A stretch of 64,000 nucleotides of DNA from Asterochloris sp. CNOR1 (taxonomy: Eukaryota; Chlorophyta; Trebouxiophyceae; Trebouxiales; Trebouxiaceae), in NCBI GenBank assembly GCA_963969365.1, contig OZ017748.1, positions 930,001 to 994,000 of the forward strand, in the 5' to 3' direction. The notes beneath the pieces were generated by a model that saw only the letters and a list, made by a program, of their open reading frames with translations, had not been told where the DNA came from and searched no databases. Shown one piece after another: positions 35,701 to 46,346 of the stretch. How positions within the stretch are numbered: position 1 is the stretch's first letter; each line of letters starts with the position of its first letter. The position numbers and the translations under genes are program-made.

Positions 35701-38700
35701 GTTAACAGCGCCCTGGCCAGCTGACAAAGGGTGATCCTGAGGGGAGTGGTGTCTGCGGGCTGAGCAGTGGTGGGCTCAGTGGAGGCAAGCGGTCACGAGC
35801 CAAACATTGTGAGGCTCAGCACTGGCTGTTCATGACCAAGATGGCCTGAAGGCATGATGGCGCGGCTGATCACACACCAGCACAGATGCCGGCTATATAG
35901 CACGGCGACGTGCTTCCAGAGCCAGTACAGCAGCTGCCAGGCTGGTAAGGAGCCAGCAAGGGTAGCGAACAGCATCACAACACGCAACACTGAGAACCCC
36001 TTGAAGCCTGACAAGCCACAGTCGGCCTGAGCAGAGACACTGGCATGCTTGAGGCAGCTTGGACCCTGAGATCAGCCAGCAATGCCAAGAAGTCGAAAGG
36101 TGCTGCAGGCCACATGAGGTGGGTAGAACAGATTTCTGTTAGACGGAGCAGAGCTGACTGGAGCTGGACTGTGGTATCCCACCTGCAGGAAGGCCGGCCT
36201 GCACAGGCGCCAAGGCTAGCCCCACCCACTGCACGCGCTCACGAGCCAGCGTCACAATGTCGTGCTCGCCGTCATCATACAGCAACACGTGCTGCCCCTT
36301 GTGGCCCAAGCCAACCACCGTGGCTGGATACCACCTGCAGCACACAGACAGTGCGGGCTCAACGCCGAGGCTCCCCAACAACTGCAAAGGTTGACAGAAT
36401 CTCACTGCCAAAGTGCCAACTTTCCAGGATCTGAGTTGCAAGGGCTGGCCACAGGCTTGACAACCCACCTGTCGTCTCCCTCAAAGTGCAGCAGCAGGCG
36501 CCAACCCAGGGCAGCATTGCCCTTGAGCGCGCTGGAGTCAGAGGAGCCAGGGGTGGGGCAGGGCTTGGCAGGGGCTGCACCCTGGCAGATGGAGTGGGCA
36601 GCCGTGCCCTGGGCAGCCAGCAGTAGCATCTCTGCCTGCAGTCAGGACAGTGGCAACTTCAAAGGCTGGCAGGGACTGTGCAGCCTGTGCAGAGAGTGGG
36701 TAGGGGGAGCAGTTGCTGAGGCAAGCACAATTACATGCAGCTCAGGCAGTGGGAGGTGTTAAAGTATCCAGTGTTACACAGTTCCCAGCAGCTAACATGC
36801 AGGAAAGCCAACACAGCTGACAAGCAGGGCCCTGCCAGCAGCTAGCGCCACGTATACAGGCATTGGCCGCAAGCTGTGGAGACGCCCTGAGGGCACAGCG
36901 CAGGGGAGCAGAAATTTTGAAGGAAAGCTCAACCCCGCAGGCGGAGCCAGTCCACCAACCATCAGGACCACAGACCTCCCTTCTTTGGTCAGGCAGCACC
37001 GCAGCCCCAAGGCAGACCGGCAGGGCTCACCTTGCAGGAGGCCTTGTAGCCGGAGGACCGCCCCCGGGGCGCCAGCCAGCGGAAGCGGTGCCGGTGCAGG
37101 GGGAGCCACTCGCGCAGGCCATCGTCGTACTGGATGCGGTGGCGCCCCTGCTTCTGGTCCACCTTGGTCACCGTACCCTGAAACAAACATACGCGGTTGG
37201 CAGGCCATAGCTTTCAAATTCAAGGCTGGAAAGGTGACTTCTGGCGCCATTCACAGCCTGGAGGTCCACCTCAGTCACTGGGGCCCTGCAGGAGCACTGC
37301 AGAGGCTTGATGGTTTGAAGATGCAGATGCAGGTGTGGCGCAAAGGCCAAACACTCTGGCCATTGTGCTGCAAGGGGAGATGACACAGGTCAAGATGCAT
37401 GCTGCCGTGCTCATCCAATCCGCATTATGGCTGAACACGCCACTGGACATGAGGCCGGGACATGGGTTGAGCAATTGTTGCTGCATGTTGAGCATAGATG
37501 GAGAGATTGAGAACAAAGGTGAAATCCTTGCATTAGAGCACAGCTCAGGCTCCAGAACTCCCCATACCAGACGTAGCCTCAAGCAGGTCCCTTTGGTCAA
37601 CTTGGTGACCTGGCCCTGCAACCAGTGCATGCAGGAAAATCCCAAAGTGCCTCCCCACACTCACCCAGAACCACACGAGGTGCATCCCCAGGCAGCCTGC
37701 ACATCAATTGCAGCTGCAGGGCGCTCAGGGGCACAGCCAGAAGCTGTCCCCACATGACAATCATGGAGGCACACACAGATTATGTTTTGCATAGCAAGTA
37801 GAAGTTGGACCATTGACTGAAGTCAGGACAGTCATGGAGGCACAGTGCTGTGGCAGCGCCTCAGAAGACTCTCACCCGGAACCACATGCGGTCCTCAGCC
37901 CACCACACTGCCACGCGGGCGCCTGTCACAGCAGCAGGAGTGCGCCGGGGGGCACGGCGGGGGATCTGGTCCACCTGGGCCCCCGCGCTGCTTTCAGGGC
38001 TGGGGGACATGCGCTGGCGCTTGCTGGAGGGCTCGGCCGAGCTGCGCATGGCGATGTTGCGGGCACGTGCGACCATCTCTGCAGCATGGCGCGCCTGCAG
38101 GGGTGAGCAGGACAGCACACATCGTCAGCTGGAGTGCCTGGCTGAGATGGTGCAGCCAGGTTGTCGGTGCCAGCCACCTTTTACACATCATGAGCACGCC
38201 CCCTCGATTTTCATTCCCACTTGCTGACGTGACGCCTGCTGTGAGCAGTCAGACCATACAGGGGTGACTAAGGGCATCAGAGCAGCTCAGGCTCTCCCAG
38301 TGCATCAGAAGCCGCCACGCTGTGCATGGAGCGCTACCAGAGGATCACCGCAACTGCACTGCAGGGAAATCCTATGCAGCAAGAAGAAGTCTGGCAGCAA
38401 CAACAAGAATAATAGTCAGATTTCTGCAGCTGCCGCCAGCTGTCCCGCAGCAGTCAGTCAGTTGAGGGGACGGCAAAAAGGGGAGGGTGAGGTCAGCCAC
38501 ACAGTGAAGGATGGTCATGGAAAGCAGCCCCCATCGAGCTCACCGCAGCCGCCGCCAGCTCCCGTGCACGCGTTGCCTGCGCCAGCATGTCCTCTGGAAG
38601 CCTGGGCTGTGACTGCTGAGGGGCTGCAGGGCAGGCAACAGCCACCTGTGAGGACATGCTTTGCTTTCAGCAGGGGCAGAGGCTTTGAGAGTGAGCTGAG

Positions 38701-40420
38701 GGGGGTCAGCATTCCGCCAGCCCACAACAGCACCTCTGCAGGTCAGCAGTGCTCCCTTAGCATGGTCACCAGCAGCACAGCAGACTGCTTGCTGCGCCCA
38801 GCAGCAGGCAGCAGCATGTTGTAAACAGACAGGCTCAGCACTGGACAGCAAAGCCAACCAGGCCGTGCGGCCACAGTGCCCAGAAGCTGGGCGACGGTGG
38901 CTGCAACCAGATCAAAGAGCGGCTGAACAAACAGAGCACCCACCTGGGGAGTGCACTGTCTGCGCGACTGTGACTGCAGCTGCAGCAAACTGCTTGCTGT
39001 GCCCAGCAGCAGGACGCCCGCGCCATTTGGGCTGCACATCAAAGGACTCGTCCCCGCTGCAGTCATCAGTCTCCTCCTCGCTCTGCACGTAGTCGCTGCC
39101 AGACTCGCGGGGGCTGCACAGCTCGTCGGGGCAGGAGTGCTGCCTGCAGGGGAGCGAGAAGACAGTCTGAAAGAGCAGACTGAGTGACTGTTGACGGGGC
39201 TGCCAGACTCCTGAAGGGGTGAGGGGTCCCCGATGTTGCTTGGACTGCTGCCAGGATCTGGTTGCGAGTGACAGCGCAGCAGGACTGCAGGGATCACGAG
39301 CTCAGGTGACGTGGAGTGGTCTGGCACAGAGACTCTGTATGAGAGAGATGTGGCAAGCAAGGGGTGTGCACAGGTCATCAGGGCCTGCAGGGTGGGCAGC
39401 AGTGGGCAGCTGGGGGCCCGCGATGGCCGTGGCTCAGCAGAGGCAAGCAGAGGAGAAGGGACTGGGCAGTGGCTCTATGCAGCAGCAGCCTCAGCAGTCA
39501 GCCAGTGCATGCAGTGCCGCAGCGAGCCTTCCAGGCTAGCAGTGGTTGCAGGCAGGGCAAGTCTAATGGTTGTGGTTGCGAGACTGAGGCTGGGGCACAG
39601 GGGGAGGGCAGGCGCAGGTAGACCGCAGCAGCTAGCCAAGGTGACCAAGGATGCCTGGCTTCTCAGGAGGAAGGCTCACCGGCTGATCGAGGGACTTCCG
39701 CTGCCTGCTGAACCAAGGCTGGCCCTAGCATCCCCCGGAAGTGCTGCCTGGTGGATCCATTGCGCCCCAATGTCCCTGCAGGGGACCACCTTGGGCATTC
39801 AGACGGGGAACCACAAGTCTACAGCAGGGCACTGCAGCTGAGTGGCCAGGAATGCAGAAGCGTCAAATGGCTCCTGCAGACCACCTATAGCTGGTGGGCT
39901 CCTCCTAAGTCATGGTCGAATGTGCAGGCTGCACAATGAGTCCCTGTATGTATGTGGACGTGTGTGATGCTATCGGCATGCAAGCTCATGCTGTGGCTGC
40001 CTGAGAGACATGGCGCCCACAAAGAATGCATGTCCTGCAGGACACCTGAAAAGGTGTGCTGCTGGTCAGCCAGAAGCCATGTGGCCAGGCAGCACAAGCA
40101 TCTGCCCCCAGACATGTGTGCAGCCATGTCAGCACGGTGGCCACATTGACCAAGGGGTAATCCCATCCAGCCAGCAGCTCTGCTGCTAGCCGTGCAGCTC
40201 ATGAAACCCTGCCCCTGCCCACCTCAAATGCTGAGCTGCATTGCCCGCTGTTGGGCTGGGGCTGGCCCGGACGCCAGCATGTGACAGGCAACTGTTTGCT
40301 GAGCAATCCTCTGACTCTGCCAGGCCAGACAATATCTGGTTGAGGGACCTCTGCTTGCGTTTTCCCAGCTGGCCCATGGCCTCCGTCAGCTTAAACAGAC
40401 TGTTGCACAGAATCTGCCTG
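32785..40420 (-). CDS. Multi-Tudor-domain protein, probable chromatin factor
   Basis: Two well-formed Tudor modules are visible on the minus strand, each split by an intron at the same place. Module 1: exon 38096-37879 (ARVAVWWAEDRMWFR) joined in phase to 37178-37031 (GTVTKVDQKQGRHRIQYDDG, then LREWLPL). Module 2: about 36637-36468 (GWRLLLHFEGDDR) plus 36338-36180 (WYPATVVGLGHKGQHVLLYD). A third, weaker module lies at about 35590-35374 (AVGWRISVHCNSQGAFCAGQ). Downstream exons are about 35106-34805, 34430-34190, 34020-33900 and the long low-complexity C-terminal exon 33594-32785. Upstream exons include about 38630-38540, 39143-38990 (acidic, SGSDYVQSEEETDD), about 39780-39681 and 40420-40222 (SLFKLTEAMGQLGKRKQRSL) after a strong polypyrimidine acceptor. 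An ATG at 40771 could be the start. The WW..W(Y/F)..V...YDDG pattern resembles plant PDS5-type Tudors that read methylated histones; I infer a nuclear reader or scaffold. Overall gene limits are uncertain. Confidence 0.72.
37655..37760 (-). repeat. Decayed copy of a multi-Tudor exon end
   Basis: CTCACCCAGAACCACACGAG near 37663 resembles CTCACCCGGAACCACATGCG at about 37872, the donor and last codons (RMWFR) of the first Tudor half. The copy lies downstream in transcript sense. Confidence 0.65.
38765..38822 (-). repeat. Decayed copy of the acidic multi-Tudor exon end
   Basis: CTGCTTGCTGCGCCCAGCAG near 38782 copies CTGCTTGCTGTGCCCAGCAG near 38990, which encodes the GHSKQ end of the acidic exon. 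Confidence 0.7.
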
Positions 40421-40906
40421 CAGAGAGAAAGGGGACCCCCTCGGAGGACTGCGACAGTCTCGGTGGGCTTGTGGCTGCTCAGATGGCTGACAGACCACGC
40501 AGACAACTGCTCTCTGCAGTATGTGACGGTCAGCGGCTGCGATGGCCGACACTGTGGAAGGGGGCGGCGGCAGGGCCTTGCCTTGGCTTCTGGTGTGGCA
40601 CAACGCCCTTGGATGTGTGTGGCGCAGCCTTGCGGCAGCTCAGGCCCGTTCACCTCACGAAGGCTACCTGGCGTTCAACAGTCCAACAAAGCGAGGCGGG
40701 AGGTGACAGACCCTACAAGTGCAGACAGACTGAGATGCGCTGGAGACTTGCAGCAATAAATTGTTCAGCATGGCGTGCTGGAAGGAGAAATGGCTTATTC
40801 AAAGTAACATCCAACGAATTCGTTGTTTAGAGGAAGGAGGGGAGAGGCAAATGGTGAGGGCGGGGCAAAGTGTCAGGATTCGTTTTGCAAGTCTATCATA
40901 CAGCAA

Positions 40907-43900
40907 TCAACTCTGATCTGTCTGAGCTGCTGTAGCAATGTGCTGTTGCAGCTCATGCAGCTGCGGGTGGTTGCCCTCGTTGCCATCAAGACCAAGGAAG
41001 GCAGGGAGTTGCAGGAGGTGTCCATCTCTGAGCTCTTGAATCATGCCTGGCACATTGGTGTCGCTCAACTGCTGCATCAGCGCGCAAGGTGGGCTGTCGC
41101 CATTCAACTTGTCATGGTCACCTGCATGGTGAGAGGCAGCTTCAGGCTCATGGCACACAGGGAAGAGGCCTACACAAGTCAGCAAGGAGGATGCATGCAG
41201 CAGCATGGCCAGCTGCCATAGCAGCAAGCAGGCACCACAAACCCCCACAAACAGCACATTCAATGTAGCCAAAACGGCCAAATTTGCCACTGCAGGAGGC
41301 ATGCAGCGCCCCGGGTGCACATGAACTACAACCCTGCCACGCGCTGTGGCCAGCATGCAGACACAAACCCTTACTGTCTGTACAGGCTGAGGAACTTCGA
41401 AGGCATGGTTGCTCGTGCTCATTCAGCCTCTCACCTTCTGAGTGCACCAGCCAGTATGGTGTGTGCTGCTGGTGCCACATTCCCATTGCCTCCGCAGCGA
41501 GCTGGTAAATGACAGAGGCACCTGCAGCGACCATTGCAGGACTGTCCAGTGCAGCACACAAGACTGCATCAAAGTAAGGGAGACAAGCACACCTGCGCAA
41601 CAACCAGGCCTCGTGAGGTGCTCCCTACAAGGCAGGGCGCACCTGTATTGGAGGCCCCTGCAGTGCGCAGATAGTGCAGCCAGTCCTGCTGGTTGCGCTG
41701 CTCAAAAAACTCTGCCAACCCAAAACGCATTACTTTCATGCTGTGAATGTTGGGGGGTGGTGCCTGCAGGCACAGCCTAAAGTGTGTAGTCCCGACATGC
41801 AGACAGTCTGCGCTGTAAGAGCAAGCAGTTGAGCATGTCCAGACAGCAGAAAAGCTTGCAAGGTTTTCAGCGACAACAAAAGCAGGTGGCGACAGCCTAC
41901 CATGATGTAGTCAAGAGCAGTGACATTCATGTTGAGCTGCAAGGCCTCGGCTGTGCTGAATTGTAGAGCATCCCTGGCAGCTGCAGAGTCATGTAACTGC
42001 TCCACAGAGGTCTGAGCTTGCCCAGCATTGTGCTCAGGGCTATACACTATACACTGCTCCTTCCAGGAGCGCAGGGGCCGAGCACAGAGCATGTCTGGCG
42101 CCATAGTGAGCATGTGATCTGTGTTGACAAACGCTGCAACTGCCAGCAGGAGTTCCTGCACAGCAAGAAGCCGGTGGTTGGGGCAGGACTTGACACTAAG
42201 CCTTGCAGCTTCTCCAGCCGCTTCCCATCCATACTAATGTGAGCTGCCATCAGGGTGCATGTTCTGGGTGGGCGGCGCCTCTGCACCACTTCGACGCTGG
42301 TCGTGAGCCAGATGAAGGCAAGCCCAGGTGCATCAAGGTGCACAAAGGCGTGTCAGGCATGAGGAGCATGATCATGTCACTGGCATCCCCTGCAAGTGCA
42401 GGGCGCTGGTGTCATTCACCCAACTGACCTGTTCCAGGACGTCAGGGTCTGCGTCCTCTGCAGCTGGCAGCACCGCTGAACGGGCCACAGGCTGCCACAG
42501 CGGGGTGGCTGCTAGGGCATCTCTGAACAGCTCCAGTTCAGGATCGGGCACAATGACCCAGACACTATCAAAGGTGGTGGCGTCGATCGAGTGGTTGCAG
42601 GCCCCCACTGCACGCCGAAGGCTGGGCAGGTCTTGTCGGCCTGCCAGCATCACCCCTGTCAGCTTCCGGCGCTCAGGGTGGGTCTCCCGTCGCTGCCGAT
42701 GGGCACTCAGCAGCTCAAGACTGGAGGCAGCAGCACGGTCCTGCAGCGCAGGAATGACAATGAGAAAAGTGTGGGAGCTTAAGCTGCTGGCTGGGCATGC
42801 ACCTCCTGGGATCGTGCAGACAGCTCAGGCTGAGGGTACTTGTCAGACAGAAGCTCAGGACGGCAGACATTCCTCGTCTGTTCACAGAGGACCACTGCAG
42901 GGTCACAGCAGCTGCAGCGTGTTGGTGTGCAGGGCACTATGAGGCAGTGATTCAGCCAAAAGCGGACAGCCCATCAGGCAGCACTGCAGGGTGCAGGCCA
43001 ACAGCAGCTGCAGTACAACCGTTTGCAGGAACGGCTTGGACCTCATGCAGGCAATTAGTCATGCTGTCAAATTGGCCCACCTCCAGAACATCTGTGTCCG
43101 GGTGCCGGTTGAAGGGGTGGCTGCTATCCATGCCCCAGTACCACTCTGCGTGAATGTCATGGTGCACCTCCACATGCGTGGGCAGCCACCTGCAGGCGCA
43201 GGTAGCATGAGTGGGCATCATCCAGGCAGCAACACTGCCATATGCTGACAGCAGCATGCACGGTTGGCCGACACCTGGCGGGATGCTGAGTGCAGGCAGC
43301 AGCCGGCACTTTACAGTGCAACAATGCCTGTGTACGCTGTGCAAGTGGGCATGGGAAGACGCGCTGTAGCCCCTGTCATGGTGCACATCAGGGCAGCAGG
43401 GTGCCTGGCTGGCAGGCATTATGGGACTGGCCTGACAATGGCGGGCCTGTCCACTGGCTCGGCCGCCACCGCCTGGTGTTCATTCAGCGCTTCCCACTCC
43501 TCTTCCAGGGAGTCCCCGAGGAGCCCCTCAGACTCCTCAAACTCGCTGCTGAGGTGGGAGTCATACTCTGAGTCCTCTGCCAGCGGGGTCTCCCGAGCAG
43601 GCGGGGCTGACTCAGCCTCCAGCTCTTCAGCTGCAGCCTCACTGCCGGCAGTGCCTCTGCTGCTGGCAAGTAGGCTGCCAGAGGCTCCAGTCGCTGATGT
43701 GAAAGGGGACCAGCTGCTTTTGCTCAGGAAGCTCATGGGGCCTGCCAACTTGCGGTGCAGCTGGGCACTGGGCGCCATGCTCTCTGCTACAAAGGTGTTG
43801 TGCACCTGTACCCACACTAAGAAGGACGATTGGGCTACTTATTGTTGCAAGTTGGAAGCAGGCACCTAGGCAGGTGCTTCTGGTTGGCCTCTGAGACCTC

Positions 43901-44009
43901 TCACCCCTGCCAGATGCAGATAATGCCACTCAGTATGCCAGCGTACCTCAAGGAACCCAACCAGTGCCAATGCCCCAGCCACCACCCCGACCCAGAGCTT
44001 GATCATCAT
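40907..44009 (-). CDS. Putative DUF6492-type glycosyltransferase-like type II membrane protein
   Basis: Exon 1 (44009-43947) encodes MMIKLWVGVVAGALALVGFL, a signal-anchor typical of Golgi enzymes, and joins in phase to exon 2 at 43805 (VHNTFVAESMAPSAQL). Exon 2 then gives a strongly acidic stem (EDSEYDSHLSSEFEESEG). Later exons: about 43190-43045 (EVHHDIHAEWYWGMDSSHPF), about 42740-42430 (LTGVMLAGRQDLPSLRRAV, FDSVWVIVPDPELELF), about 42160-41900 (LLLAVAAFVNTDHMLTMAPD, then MLCARPL), 41740-41640 (EFFEQRNQQDWLHYL), 41580-41443 and a last exon ending at 40907. The pair 'W.IVPD.EL..FR..L' and 'LL.AVA.FV.TD..LT..PD....RPL' matches what I know of DUF6492, where the second motif is the donor-site region, usually with an acidic 'DAD'-like triplet. 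Here it reads MAPD. The substrate is unknown; secretory-pathway location is inferred. Confidence 0.55.
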
Positions 44010-45142
44010 GGCAGCGCGCCCTCTCCTAGTGTCTGCCTACGCGAAGAATCTTGGACATGGCGCCACAGGATTTTGGGCCAAGAAGCGGTACCATATAGGA
44101 TGTGCTGTTCCTGACTACTAGCATGCCGTATGCAACTGCAGGCTTTGGCGGTTGGTGAGGAAAGAAAGTAGATAAACGGGAAATTGACAGGTCATCTGCC
44201 TCATAGTGCGCACACAGGAGTAGACTTTTGCGGGCCTGCTTCTTCGAGTATCATGCTGGGTACCACCTGACCAGCTGCAGAGTCTCCAATAACCCATGTG
44301 CGCCTATGTGAGCTTGAGCACCTCTCCTGATGCTCTTGCCACCTGCCAGGCTGAGCCTCAGCCTGGATCTGTAGGTCTGCCGTCCAGCAGGCAGTCATCT
44401 GCAATCACTTGAGCATTTTCTGCAAGCGCCTAGAGGCCGGACATGGTGGTCTCTTCGCATTGGCTCATGCATGGGGGCCGCCCCTTCAGCCATCGCGGGA
44501 GGCTCCTGGGACCTGTGCGGCTCCACATAGGGACTTGCAGGGCTGAGTTCTCATACAGATTACGTTTCAGCTGCTCAGCTGCGTGGTGACAGTGCAGCGC
44601 AGCTCATGAGTCCAGCTCATGAGTTTGGCCTGAGCTTGGCCCTTCCTCTCAAGGCCCTGTCCCAGCTGACAATTTGCTGCCACAGCGGCCATCAAGGTAG
44701 CTGCTTGAAGAATGCAGTTGCTGACATCTAGTCTACCCAGTCCCGAGTGCAGATGCGCTGGTGTAAGGGCGCCGGCCACCACCGCAATGTAGCTCACATA
44801 GATTGCCGGACCTGCAAGATGTTTGTGTCTCTGGCACCAGGTCCTGGCTGCGGAGCGCAAGTGCATCTGTGCTGCCCTGCCTGGACAGAGGGGCCTTCTG
44901 AGCTTTCTGGCATACTTCTGAGTCCTTGGTAGTTGTGCACGGCCCCGTCTGCTGTAGCCTGATGCTTGAGGGATAGGTGCTTAGCAGCTCACTGTGCGCC
45001 CATCCCCACCCCAGGCTGTAAAGTACAACCACCGAATGGCACACTCACAGCTTTCCAAGAAAGGAAAGGGCAGCCCTAAGCCTGCGTCTCTGGTCAGTTC
45101 TGAGGTGCTCAGAGCCAGGCGGGAAGTTGCCAGCAGATCAGC
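44010..45142. other. Divergent intergenic region, no supported gene
   Basis: This 1.1-kb stretch separates the opposed starts of the putative glycosyltransferase and plastid S17. Minus-strand open frames at 45044-44736 and 44866-44567 are free of stops but show no family pattern. A hydrophobic patch (YVSYIAVVAGALTPAHLHSG) near 44800 is the only protein-like hint. Both promoters should lie here. Confidence 0.45.
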
Positions 45143-45821
45143 ATGGCTAGCATGGGCACCTTACAGCATGTGCGGCTTGGCAGCAACCTGGCCGGCACCA
45201 GGCTCTGCCTTCCACAAGCCGGCACCAGTAGGCACACAGCAGCAGCATCTCTCAGGGTGACCTGCGGCCAGAGGCTCACAGGAAAGGTTGTCTCAAATAA
45301 GATGAACAAGACAGCAGTGGTGGAAGTGGAGCGGCTGGTCCAGCACAGGTAGCTTGCACAGATGCCTGTGACATTAATGCACAGCAGGACGGCAGATCCC
45401 TGCCTCATACTTCTACGATTTGGAGTCTTGCAACTCCACTACATGTATGTTCAGTGGCCATACTCCATTTTAAGGCTCAGCTTGTTGGCCCGTACATCAG
45501 CTTTTCACACCTTCGATAGAGCCATCATGGGAGGACAGCATCTGCGCTGGGGTTGCTCCCCTCTCAAGTGCAGCTGCACTGTGCTGAAGCTCACCAGCAA
45601 TCCCTGGTGCTCACAGGATTTACAAAAAGCTCCTCAAGAGGACCACAAAGTATTTTGCCCACGACGAGGACAACAACTGCCAGCTGGGGGACGAGGTGCT
45701 CCTGGTGCCATGCCGGCCTCTCAGCAAAAAGAAGCGGTTTGTGGTCTCACGAGTGACAGAGGAGAGTGACCTGCCCCAGGAGGTCATCGCCACACCCACA
45801 ACAGAAGACGAGCTAGCGTGA
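45143..45821 (+). CDS. RPS17: Plastid ribosomal protein S17 (uS17c), nuclear-encoded
   Basis: S17 is a primary 16S rRNA-binding protein of the small subunit. Exon 1 (45143-45348) holds a basic, Ser/Thr-rich plastid transit peptide (MASMGTLQHVRLGSNLAG) and the start of the domain (LTGKVVSNKMNKTAVVEVER). Exon 2 (45617-45821) supplies IYKKLLKRTTKYFAHDEDNN, LGDEVLLVPCRPLSKKKRFV and a short tail ending TEDELA before TGA. Phases join exactly (AG|G). The 14 bp from the final codons through the stop, TAGCGTGAGTAGCC, are repeated directly after it. The OB-fold motifs GKVVS, H(D/E)E and RPLSK.K are all present. Confidence 0.96.
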
Positions 45822-46346
45822 GTAGCCTAGCGTGAGTAGCCAGCTTCAGAGTCTGCACTCAGTGCGCCCCGTATGTATATGCCGAGAATTCAGCGGCATG
45901 CAAAAGCCCTTGCTTGAGAGAGCAGAAGACAAAGGCTGGCTGAGTCTGGTGCTGGGCTGCTGATGTTGTGGTTTCATCTTCTGAACATAAACAGGCCTGG
46001 TCCTTGTGGGCTGCATCTGGCCTGTGCTGCAGTGCATGATCTTGGCAGTGTGCCACCCACTTGTGGTTCCAGTCTTCACCCGTTATCTTGATCTGCTCTT
46101 GACAGTGGCTTCTGATGTGCAGAGAGGAGACAGCACAGAACCAGCCACAGCTTTCCACGAGTCCTGCGTAGCAGAGTCTCACGTTTTGTGCTATGTTCTG
46201 CCCCATTTGCTGCTCAGTGACCCATCTTTGCAATCATCTGCGATTGAACTTGTTGGTCCATAAATTTGTGCAATAAGTCATATGCAACTTCACAACAGGC
46301 TGAGACGTTGGGTAGGAGAGCATGCAGCGTTGCCAGCAGGACGACA
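45822..46346. other. Convergent intergenic region
   Basis: This 525-bp stretch between the S17 and WDR54 stops must contain both 3' UTRs. A minus-strand open frame at 46233-45859 has no recognisable content. Nothing else is seen. Confidence 0.5.

Noticed and set aside
44567-45044. Possible small minus-strand membrane-protein gene
   Set aside because: Two overlapping open frames with one hydrophobic patch, but no convincing start, splice structure or conserved motif.
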